Source: Atopobiaceae bacterium
Lineage (GTDB): Bacteria > Actinomycetota > Coriobacteriia > Coriobacteriales > Atopobiaceae
Direction of reading: 5' to 3'
DNA: 8,687 nucleotides
NCBI GenBank assembly: GCA_017510875.1
Contig: JAFWLX010000316.1
Coordinates: 1 to 8,687, forward strand
The position numbers and the translations under genes were made by a program. Of this stretch, positions 1 to 5,729 are shown piece by piece (position 1 is the stretch's first letter; the number at the start of each line of letters is the position of its first letter). Below the pieces are notes generated by a model that made no database searches, was not told where the DNA came from, and saw nothing but the letters and a program-made list of their open reading frames with translations.

Positions 1-1977
1 CATCGTGCACTGCCTTGAGTCGTCCAACACGGCGAGCAGCCTGTCGCTTCCGTACAGCTGCTCCTTGGGATTGTTTGCCTCAACAATGCCGTCGGTGTAC
101 AAGAAGAGCACGTCGCCAGGGTTGAGGTCAAGCTCGTTCACGCGGTAGGAATAGTCATCCAACCAACCCAGGAACACATTCTTGTACATGGAGAGCAGCT
201 CAAAGCTCTGCCCGTTGTGGCTGACGGCGGGAGGATTGTGGCCTGCGTTTGCATAGCACACATGTCCGCTGGTCAAATCGATGACACCCATCCAGGCTGT
301 CACAAACATCTCGGTGTCGTTGCCCTCGCAAAGCTGCGCGTTAACCTGCTCAAAGACGTCGCTTACATCAGAACCGGTTTCTAAAAGGTTCCTAAATGAC
401 GTCTTGGCCCTCATCATGAACAGGGCCGCCGGAATTCCCTTTCCGCTTACATCTGCGATAAGAAATGCCAGACGATCGTCGTCAAGCAGGTAGAAATCAT
501 AGAAGTCTCCGCCCACCTCGCGTGCAGCGTACATGGCGGCATAGAGGTCAAAGTCGCTGTGATCGGGGAATGCCGGGAACACGCTCTGCAACGCGGACTG
601 CTGGATATCACGTGCATACTGAAGCTCACGGTCTATGCGCGAGGCCTCGGCGTCTATGGCCGAGCGCAAGGCACCAACCGTAGTGTTGATGTCATCAGAA
701 AGCAACGCAAACTCGGTGCTGCCGCGCACGTCAACCTTCACGCCAAGGTTACCGCCGGTAATCTGCGCAAGCCTGCCGTTCACACGCCAAATATCGCGCA
801 CTACAATCTGCTCGACAATGGGGTAAATAGCGATAAACACTCCGGCGAAGATGATGATCTCTATAAACGTGATGACCATGATGGTCAGATCACGCGAGAG
901 GTTTCCCTCTTCCGCAGGCAGAAGCGCCACCACGCGAATGTCATCAACGACATCGTACATAGCATAGTAGGTCTTGCCCAAGAACACGGTCTCAAACATC
1001 TGCTTTGCCTGCACGTCTTCCAAGTCATTGAGCAGCTCGCCGACAGCCTCGTCGGAATACGTAACGTCAATGCGACTGCCAATGACTGTATTATCCCCTG
1101 CAATCACTACAATTTGGCCACTCTGACCCACATGACGGTTTGCCACGGCAGTCCGTATTTTGGCATGAGCGTAGCTTTCATCCTTGGCATCACGCACATC
1201 CTGCACGGCATCGTCTATAGAAGTGGCCAAAAGAGCAGCATTGTCATTGTGCGAAAGACTGTTTTCTATGGCTGCCACGGGAAGAAGCGTACAGACAAAG
1301 AGGGCCACCACGGCACCAAGCATGCGCAGCTGCACACGTTGCGATATGTCGGGAAGCTCCTGCCTTTTACGCAGACCGTTGCCACTTGCAAGAGAGATGC
1401 CTATAGAGGACAGCGCGACAGAGACACCATTGCAAAAGACCATGGGCTTGAGACAGGCGCTTGCCACCAGGTACGCATGGGTTGCGTCGTCAATGTTGGT
1501 AAGAAAGATCAAGAGGAGGTGCACAACCTCAACCACCATGCCAATGGCCATGGCAAGCGGCCAACTAGGTTTGCGGCGCGCAAACAGTATCTTGTTGAGC
1601 AAGGCCACAAAAAGGCCGGCAAAGATGGTGGCAACGCTGCAGCCAACGCGGGTGAACTCACCTCTGCCCCATAGAGCCGCAAACCAGCGTTCGACACCAC
1701 CGATTATGCCCGCTATGATGCCCGCAGGGCCACCAAAGTACAGACCGGCAACAATGGGCGCGGCATCGCGCACGTTCATTGTGGCACCGTTGTAATCGAT
1801 GCCCATCTCGGTACCAAAGATGGCAATAGCACCAAAGATGAGCCCGCACACTATCTGCCAGAACCAGTACCCCTTCTCACCGAGCTTGGTCCTGTAAATC
1901 AAAAGAGTAAGCACCACGCTGGCCACTACGGGCAGCAGCGTGGCTAGGGCAAACTGTATGATAACGGCAGGGTTCAC
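1..1977 (-). CDS. Membrane PP2C-type (SpoIIE/RsbU) serine phosphatase, LytS-like sensor, 3' end beyond window
   Basis: I translated this frame by hand; it is open from a GTG at 1977 to the window edge (659 codons) with no stop, so the C-terminus is missing. Residues about 1-200 hold several hydrophobic helices including NVRDAAPIVAGLYFGG, which resembles the 5TM LytS/LytT-type sensor (5TMR_LYT). A further helix lies at about 218-237, then an extracytoplasmic stretch of about 125 residues, a helix at about 363-388, a HAMP-like linker at about 390-440, and a PP2C/SpoIIE domain from about 475. Phosphatase motifs visible are EVGGDFYD (487-494), ADVSGKG (D509), AGHNPP (near 579) and TDGIVE (D629), which include the metal-binding aspartates. 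By family it should dephosphorylate a STAS anti-anti-sigma protein, here surely the adjacent one. The STAS stop is in the same frame, 24 nt upstream, and no strong ribosome site precedes the GTG, suggesting translational coupling. The ligand is unknown. Confidence 0.93.
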   Translation of the reverse strand, partial: MNPAVIIQFALATLLPVVASVVLTLLIYRTKLGEKGYWFWQIVCGLIFGAIAIFGTEMGIDYNGATMNVRDAAPIVAGLYFGGPAGIIAGIIGGVERWFAALWGRGEFTRVGCSVATIFAGLFVALLNKILFARRKPSWPLAMAIGMVVEVVHLLLIFLTNIDDATHAYLVASACLKPMVFCNGVSVALSSIGISLASGNGLRKRQELPDISQRVQLRMLGAVVALFVCTLLPVAAIENSLSHNDNAALLATSIDDAVQDVRDAKDESYAHAKIRTAVANRHVGQSGQIVVIAGDNTVIGSRIDVTYSDEAVGELLNDLEDVQAKQMFETVFLGKTYYAMYDVVDDIRVVALLPAEEGNLSRDLTIMVITFIEIIIFAGVFIAIYPIVEQIVVRDIWRVNGRLAQITGGNLGVKVDVRGSTEFALLSDDINTTVGALRSAIDAEASRIDRELQYARDIQQSALQSVFPAFPDHSDFDLYAAMYAAREVGGDFYDFYLLDDDRLAFLIADVSGKGIPAALFMMRAKTSFRNLLETGSDVSDVFEQVNAQLCEGNDTEMFVTAWMGVIDLTSGHVCYANAGHNPPAVSHNGQSFELLSMYKNVFLGWLDDYSYRVNELDLNPGDVLFLYTDGIVEANNPKEQLYGSDRLLAVLDDSRQCTM

Positions 1978-2001
1978 AACATAAGGCCCGCGATAAAACC
2001 G

Positions 2002-2304
2002 TTAGCGAACGATGGTGAGCACCTCTGCTAGGCCAGTCATGTCAAATACCTCGTACACGTCATCGTTGGGTGACATGAGCGTCATGGTGCCACCGCGCGT
2101 GGTCATCATCTTTTGCGTGGAAACCAGCACACGCAGGCCCGCCGAAGAGATGTAGTCAAGCTCGGACAAGTTGATCTCAAGCTCCATGATGTTTGCGTCA
2201 AGGCCTTCAATGGCTGCGTCAAGCTCGGGGGCTGTTTGCACCGTAAGCTTGCCCACTGGAGTCACTACTGCCTTGGTGCCATCGACATCGATCCTAATTT
2301 CCAT
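2002..2304 (-). CDS. STAS-domain anti-anti-sigma factor (RsbV/SpoIIAA-like)
   Basis: A 100-residue single STAS domain, the usual length of the family. The hallmark loop is DYISSAGLRVL (residues 50-60). Aligned with SpoIIAA (D57-S58-S59-G60), Ser54 corresponds to the phosphoacceptor Ser58, and Ser53 replaces the preceding aspartate, a common variant. The C-terminal end (FDMTGLAEVLTIV) is also typical. The unphosphorylated protein would bind the RsbW-like kinase and free its sigma factor; phosphorylation by the kinase inactivates it and the neighbouring PP2C phosphatase reactivates it. The ATG at 2304 is preceded by AGGAGG at about 7 nt, so the start is firm. It lies 47 nt after the 56-residue peptide gene and 24 nt before the phosphatase, all on one strand. 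Confidence 0.95.
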   Translation of the reverse strand: MEIRIDVDGTKAVVTPVGKLTVQTAPELDAAIEGLDANIMELEINLSELDYISSAGLRVLVSTQKMMTTRGGTMTLMSPNDDVYEVFDMTGLAEVLTIVR

Positions 2305-2351
2305 TATGTCCTCCTCGTAAATGCCGCCATCCCTAAGGAATGACCTGCTTG

Positions 2352-2522
2352 CTACATTAGTTCTGAAGAGAGGGCCTCTATGATCCTCAGTACAAAGGGG
2401 CCCCGATTGTCTAGACCACGCTTGTGGCGTAACACCTGAAGGGCTATTGCCGAACCAAGCATCACGAGAACCAAAATGTTCTCAATCGCATACGCTTTTG
2501 CCTCTCGGTCAATTGCTTTCAT
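2352..2522 (-). CDS. Small predicted single-pass membrane protein inside the partner-switching operon
   Basis: An ORF of 56 codons ending in TAG, found by reading the minus strand; it is below common length cut-offs. The ATG at 2522 has AGGAGT 5 nt upstream (2528-2533), as good a ribosome site as those of its neighbours. The protein has a charged N-terminus (MKAIDREAKAYAIEN), a hydrophobic run of about 17 residues (ILVLVMLGSAIALQVL, about 16-31), then a basic segment (RHKRGLDNR) and a C-terminal tail with two more short hydrophobic patches. The basic flank after the helix suggests the C-terminus is cytoplasmic, though a peripheral amphipathic helix is possible. It fits snugly between the kinase (39 nt) and the STAS gene (47 nt). 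I do not recognise a family. By context it may anchor or tune the kinase/STAS pair, but that is inference. Confidence 0.72.
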   Translation of the reverse strand: MKAIDREAKAYAIENILVLVMLGSAIALQVLRHKRGLDNRGPFVLRIIEALSSELM

Positions 2523-2561
2523 GGATACTCCTCACAAGTGGACAGACTTACTAATCGTACC

Positions 2562-3059
2562 CTATTCGTCCGTGTTTTGAGCTCTGTCTTTGGCAAGAGG
2601 GCTACCCCGCCACACCTTTTTGAAGGTAAGAATGTTGCGACCGTCCTCATGTCTGTACGTTATGTCGTCCACACTTTTTTTGGCCATGAAGATGCCAAGC
2701 CCTCCAATGCGAGCGTCCATGATAGACCCCGGACGCGTGGGATCCTCTCGTGTGAGGGGATTGAAGGGAATGCCTTCGTCCACCAGCTCTACAACCAAGA
2801 CGTAGGGCATGGGAAAGCTAAACGAGACCTTGCAGGTGCCCGGCTCACCCTTGCTGGCATAGGCATAGTTGCAGACGTTGACAAACAGCTCTTCCAAAGC
2901 AATTGAAACCTGGTTGAGCACCGAGGTGGGACACGCCCTCTTTTTCAACTCGTCAGTAATCATGCTTATGACGGAGTCAAGCTTGTCGAGTGCTGCGGTA
3001 ACCGTCAAGGAGCCTGATGCCATTGACGTCTCTGCTTCCTCTTCAATGTGCGTACTCAA
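2562..3059 (-). CDS. RsbW/SpoIIAB-like anti-sigma factor serine kinase (HATPase_c_2)
   Basis: A 165-residue GHKL-fold ATPase. The N-box is EELFVNVCNYAY (56-67), with E57 and N61 matching the catalytic Glu and Mg-binding Asn of SpoIIAB. The G1 box is DEGIPFNP (D94), and the glycine-rich lid is GGLGIFMAKK (119-128). Family role: binds and inhibits a sigma factor and phosphorylates a STAS antagonist. The start is TTG at 3059, chosen because AGGAGG lies 7 nt upstream (3067-3072). An internal ATG at residue 13 has no comparable site, although the domain itself only begins near there (SLTVTAALDKLDSV). It is the first gene of the minus-strand operon, divergent from the ECF sigma gene with 175 nt between the chosen starts. 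The sigma target is not shown by sequence; the neighbour is the best candidate. Confidence 0.93.
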   Translation of the reverse strand: MSTHIEEEAETSMASGSLTVTAALDKLDSVISMITDELKKRACPTSVLNQVSIALEELFVNVCNYAYASKGEPGTCKVSFSFPMPYVLVVELVDEGIPFNPLTREDPTRPGSIMDARIGGLGIFMAKKSVDDITYRHEDGRNILTFKKVWRGSPLAKDRAQNTDE

Positions 3060-3234
3060 CGTAGCGCCTCCTAGGCTTCACTTGTAGGTACTCTGTCATT
3101 GTGCCACAACCTAGACCGCCTGCGAGGAGCACTTTGGACTTTTGCTGGTATCATGCGATATGTGCGCCACTTTTACGGCCTGGTTAGCACCGGAGTAGCG
3201 CACGAACGGGCAATCATCCGTCTTAGAGGTGAAC
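3060..3234. promoter_or_regulatory. Divergent intergenic region between kinase operon and ECF sigma gene
   Basis: These 175 nt must hold the promoters of both divergent units unless one is read through. On the minus strand TTGTGG (3104-3109) and TACAAG (3081-3086) are 17 nt apart, a weak housekeeping-like pair that would leave a very short leader. On the plus strand TTGGAC near 3133 with GATATG 17 nt on is weaker still. I see no convincing ECF-type GGAAC/CGTC pair, so autoregulation by the neighbouring sigma factor is neither shown nor excluded. The plus-strand ribosome site AGAGG is at 3225-3229. Confidence 0.35.
3067..3072 (-). promoter_or_regulatory. Ribosome binding site fixing the TTG start of the anti-sigma kinase
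   Basis: The minus strand reads AGGAGG, then 7 nt, then TTG at 3059. This near-consensus site is the reason for preferring a TTG start over the in-frame ATG 12 codons later. Confidence 0.8.
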
Positions 3235-3783
3235 ATGGCAACTAACCGCAAGGTCCTTCATGCACGCGTGCGACACGGAGGTCAGCAGGACAACCTAAGC
3301 TTTGAAGTCCTTTACAGGGAAAGCTACCCTTTGGTGTACAACTACGTTCGCTATCAGATGCTTGACGATTCTTTGGCCCAAGACATTGTGTCCGAAGCCT
3401 TTCTGAAGGCGGCGCGTGCGTTTACACGCTTTGACCCTCAGCGTGCCAAGTTTTCTACTTGGGTCATTACCATCGCAAAGAATTGCATGAGGGACTACTA
3501 CGGCAGGCAACGGTCAACAGTATCGCTTGATGACGAGGGTGTGGAGCCGCTGGTCGAGCCCACCTACGACACCCATCCCGAGCTTGATGACACCGGGCAG
3601 AGGCTTAGCAAGGCACTGGCCACGCTCTCAGAGGCTGACCGCGAGCTTGTGTTTCTCAAATACTATCAGAGGATGAAGAACCGAGACATAGCCAAGGCGA
3701 CGGGCATGAACGAGTCTACGGTCTCGACTAAGCTCTCGCGGGCAATTGCGCGTTTGCGCGACATCCTCGTGGAGGAGCCATAG
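3235..3783 (+). CDS. ECF-family RNA polymerase sigma factor
   Basis: A 182-residue protein made only of sigma regions 2 and 4, the ECF layout. Region 2 is at about 22-92, with core-binding/DNA-melting helices (SLAQDIVSEAFLKAARAF, then FSTWVITIAKNCMRDYYGR). An acidic linker of about 30 residues follows (LDDEGVEPLVEPTYDTHPE). Region 4 is at about 122-178, with the helix-turn-helix around RDIAKATGMNESTVSTKLSR. A GTG at 3229 in the same frame adds two residues, but the AGAGG at 3225-3229 overlaps that codon and sits 5 nt before the ATG at 3235, so the ATG is preferred. No zinc-containing anti-sigma or membrane anti-sigma gene follows; instead the gene is divergent from an RsbW-type kinase operon. 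This suggests control by partner switching, which is unusual for an ECF sigma and is inferred from position only. Confidence 0.93.
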   Translation: MATNRKVLHARVRHGGQQDNLSFEVLYRESYPLVYNYVRYQMLDDSLAQDIVSEAFLKAARAFTRFDPQRAKFSTWVITIAKNCMRDYYGRQRSTVSLDDEGVEPLVEPTYDTHPELDDTGQRLSKALATLSEADRELVFLKYYQRMKNRDIAKATGMNESTVSTKLSRAIARLRDILVEEP

Positions 3784-3814
3784 TCTTGCGAGCTAGTGCA
3801 ATCGGCAGAAAACT

Positions 3815-3845
3815 TTGAGACAAACGCGAACAAAGGTCGTATAAG
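3815..3845 (+). promoter_or_regulatory. Possible promoter for the small acidic protein gene
   Basis: TTGAGA (3815-3820) and TATAAG (3840-3845) are separated by 19 nt (18 if the -10 is read one base earlier). They resemble a housekeeping promoter with a long spacer, within the 111-nt gap after the sigma gene. The gene could equally be cotranscribed with the sigma factor. Confidence 0.25.
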
Positions 3846-3894
3846 AAGCAAGCCAAGAGATGAGCAGGCCAGAGACGACCGAAAGAAGACTGCG

Positions 3895-4116
3895 ATGAAC
3901 GATAAGATGACACAAGCACTGTTCCACGATTTCTCTGTGGGAACCGAGGCATTTAGGGATGACCTGCTTGAGCGTTGCCTCGCCGAGCTGGGCAGCGAGA
4001 ACAAGACCTCTGGTTGGAGCCTTGTAAACGAGACCCGCGAGCTTGACGACAACGAGCTTGAGCTCCTTGCCGCCGCAGGCGATCCAAGCCTCTTCAACTT
4101 CAACGACAACAAGTAG
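3895..4116 (+). CDS. Small acidic protein of unknown function downstream of ECF sigma
   Basis: A 73-residue acidic protein beginning MNDKMTQALFHDF. The frame stays open upstream to a GTG at 3796, but that extension is charged, low-complexity (KPRDEQARDDRKK) and lacks a clear ribosome site; GAAAGAAG precedes the ATG at 3895 at about 6 nt. The N-terminal half predicts a helix (GTEAFRDDLLERCLAELG). The C-terminal third holds RELDDNELELLAAAGD (residues 49-64) followed by a short tail, DPSLFNFNDNK. The ELDDNELELLAA stretch resembles leader-peptide ends of Nif11/lanthipeptide-type precursors, but no modification enzyme is in the window and the tail has no Cys or Ser/Thr cluster. I have the impression that similar small proteins follow ECF sigma genes in coriobacteria, but cannot verify it. 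It could be a sigma modulator, a sigma-controlled effector or a peptide precursor. Confidence 0.7.
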   Translation: MNDKMTQALFHDFSVGTEAFRDDLLERCLAELGSENKTSGWSLVNETRELDDNELELLAAAGDPSLFNFNDNK

Positions 4117-4127
4117 GCACAGGCACC

Positions 4128-4401
4128 GGGGCTGTAACGGAAGGGCCCTCGGGAGACCCATCCCCTCACGGGCCAGCCGGACGGCGACCCTCGGGACTCC
4201 TTCTGAGGCTGCTCCGCCCGTCGACGCGGCGCTTAGCGAGGACTGTTTGAGCTTCCTTCGAGGCGTAGCCTCGAAGGAAGCGAGTTCCGCAGCTGCCGCG
4301 TCGTAAGGGCGGAGCGTGAGCCGAAGCGGAGTCTCCGAGGGTCGCCGTCCGGCTGGCCCGTGAGGGGATGGGTCTCCCGAGGGCCCTTCCGTTACAGCCC
4401 C
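4128..4401. repeat. 274-bp near-palindrome with perfect 67-bp inverted arms
   Basis: The left arm 4128-4194 and right arm 4335-4401 are exact reverse complements over 67 bp. With one bulged base (4334) the match extends by GACTCC/GGAGTC (4195-4200 with 4328-4333). Further in, GCTCCGCCC (4211-4219) pairs with 4308-4316 and CGACGCGGC (4222-4230) with 4295-4303, with a perfect hairpin at the centre. The whole element therefore folds into one long stem on either strand. It fills nearly all of the 296-nt space between two convergent genes and is visibly richer in G+C than them. No T-run follows either outer edge, so it is not a standard intrinsic terminator, although such a stem would stall or end transcription. 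No target duplication or transposase is visible. It could be a MITE-like or extragenic palindromic element. Confidence 0.95.
4251..4281. repeat. Central perfect hairpin of the large palindrome
   Basis: GCTTCCTTCGAGGC (4251-4264), a 3-nt GTA loop, then its exact complement (4268-4281): a 14-bp stem with a minimal loop at the dyad of the larger element. The bases just outside (4250/4282) do not pair, so it is a separate stem within the larger fold. Confidence 0.9.
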
Positions 4402-4412
4402 AGAACAAAACG

Positions 4413-5675
4413 CTAGTGACCGTAGGCAAGCAGCTCGCTGATGGTCACCATCTGGTATCCCTGAGCCACAAGCTCGGGAACGGCACGTGAGAGTGCCTCG
4501 ACCGTCTGCTCGCGCGGTCCTCCTCCGTCGTGCATCAGGATTACCTGCCCTGGCTGTACGCTCATGATGCGCTCATAGATAGCATCTGCTCCGGGACGGC
4601 GCCAGTCCTCGGTGTCAACATCCCAGCCAATCTCGGCATCAACATAGGGCTCAAGCGTAGAGATGATGTCACCATAGTAGTTGCCGCCCGGTGCACGGAG
4701 GATATGGGCCGGTTCGGCGCCAAGCGCCTCGCGGATAGCAGCATATCCCTGCTCGATCTCGGCAACCTGCTCGTCGGACGACATGTAGGTGAGGTTCACG
4801 CCCTGGCCGCTTCCACGTGCATGGTCCCAGCTATGCGTACAAACCTGGCACCCCATGGCATTGGCACGTTGCACCGAGGGCAGGTGGTCGGCAATCTGCT
4901 CGCCAATGGTAAAGAACGTTGCTCGAGCTCCGTTGGCCTCAAGGATGTCCAGAATCTGATCAGTTGTCTCGGGCCAAGGGCCATCATCAAACGTGAGGGC
5001 AATTACGCGATCTTCGCCAACATTTGCCGTGTAGATGTGATAACCAGAATCAATGGGTGCCTGCACCTGCTCGGTCAGCACCACACCCGATACGTCGCCG
5101 GTGCGTACGGCGTTGATGCCGTCCTGGCCCTTCTCGTATACGTGCAACGACCCAGCCCAATAGCCATTTGCGCTGGTGTCAGACTCATTCTGGCCATGTG
5201 GAACCACCTCTTGGGTCTCGGTATAGGTCTCGGTGACATCGGTACCGTTGCTTATCTCAACCACGTCGTCCTTGCTAAGCTTGGCTGCGGCATCAGTGGT
5301 AGGCGTACCGTTGATTGTTGCCGTAAAGGGCGTGCCGCCCCCCTCAACGCAAAGGTTTCCATCAATGGCAAGCAGGTTGCCCGGCACAACGCTCACGTCT
5401 CCCGCCTCGAGCACGTCACCAATGGTGGTATTGCGCTTGACCGTGGTCTCGGTGCCGTTGATGGTCACCTTGTAGAACGGTGGGAAGAGAAAGAAATAGG
5501 CCGCTCCTCCCAACACTGCCGCCAACAAAACAGCCAGCACGATAAAGGCCCCGCATCCGCGACGTTTGCGCGGCTGGTAGTCGCTATAGTCTACCTGTGC
5601 CTGGGGCACGTACTCTTCCTGCGCCTGAGATGGCCATTCTGCCTCTTGTGGCGCTGCTCCATGTTTTCCCGCCAT
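4413..5675 (-). CDS. Membrane-anchored CE4 polysaccharide deacetylase (NodB domain)
   Basis: The CE4 motifs are all present, numbered from the ATG at 5675 (420 aa): TFDDGP with D230/D231, HSWDH (H281, H285) for the metal, RAPGGNY (R327), DVDTEDW (D352-D354) and ILMHD (H382). Such enzymes remove acetyl groups from N-acetylglucosamine polymers such as peptidoglycan. A Gln/Glu-rich cytoplasmic start and RKRRGCG precede one membrane helix (about 43-64), so the enzyme faces outward. Between helix and catalytic domain is a stretch of about 150 residues starting with two related segments (VTINGTETT and ATINGTPTT), perhaps small beta-rich wall-binding units. The frame opens at a GTG at 5726, 3 nt after the GTPase stop. 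I prefer the ATG at 5675 because AAGGG lies 6 nt upstream; GTG 5726 or ATG 5720 remain possible and would add 17 or 15 residues. It is the second gene of an operon with the GTPase. Confidence 0.93.
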   Translation of the reverse strand: MAGKHGAAPQEAEWPSQAQEEYVPQAQVDYSDYQPRKRRGCGAFIVLAVLLAAVLGGAAYFFLFPPFYKVTINGTETTVKRNTTIGDVLEAGDVSVVPGNLLAIDGNLCVEGGGTPFTATINGTPTTDAAAKLSKDDVVEISNGTDVTETYTETQEVVPHGQNESDTSANGYWAGSLHVYEKGQDGINAVRTGDVSGVVLTEQVQAPIDSGYHIYTANVGEDRVIALTFDDGPWPETTDQILDILEANGARATFFTIGEQIADHLPSVQRANAMGCQVCTHSWDHARGSGQGVNLTYMSSDEQVAEIEQGYAAIREALGAEPAHILRAPGGNYYGDIISTLEPYVDAEIGWDVDTEDWRRPGADAIYERIMSVQPGQVILMHDGGGPREQTVEALSRAVPELVAQGYQMVTISELLAYGH

Positions 5676-5729
5676 TGCTATCCCTTCGATTGGCACTTTT
5701 GCTGCATTATGCCCATGCATGCTCACCTG

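Noticed and set aside
559..1674. A plus-strand open frame of 371 codons
   Set aside because: It is antisense to the phosphatase, is rich in His/Arg/Asn with no recognisable domain, and the minus strand shows a complete set of PP2C motifs over the same bases.
3860..3898. A 12-codon ORF overlapping the start of the small acidic gene
   Set aside because: Too short to support and without a ribosome site; its stop overlapping the ATG at 3895 is probably chance.
4128..4401. CRISPR array or attachment-site pair
   Set aside because: There is only one inverted pair with no regularly spaced direct repeats, no spacers, no integrase and no tRNA nearby.
4043..4429. Two opposed short frames with a near-identical peptide (GRALGRPIPSRASRTATLG)
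   Set aside because: The shared peptide is simply the two arms of the palindrome translated from each strand, not a pair of genes.
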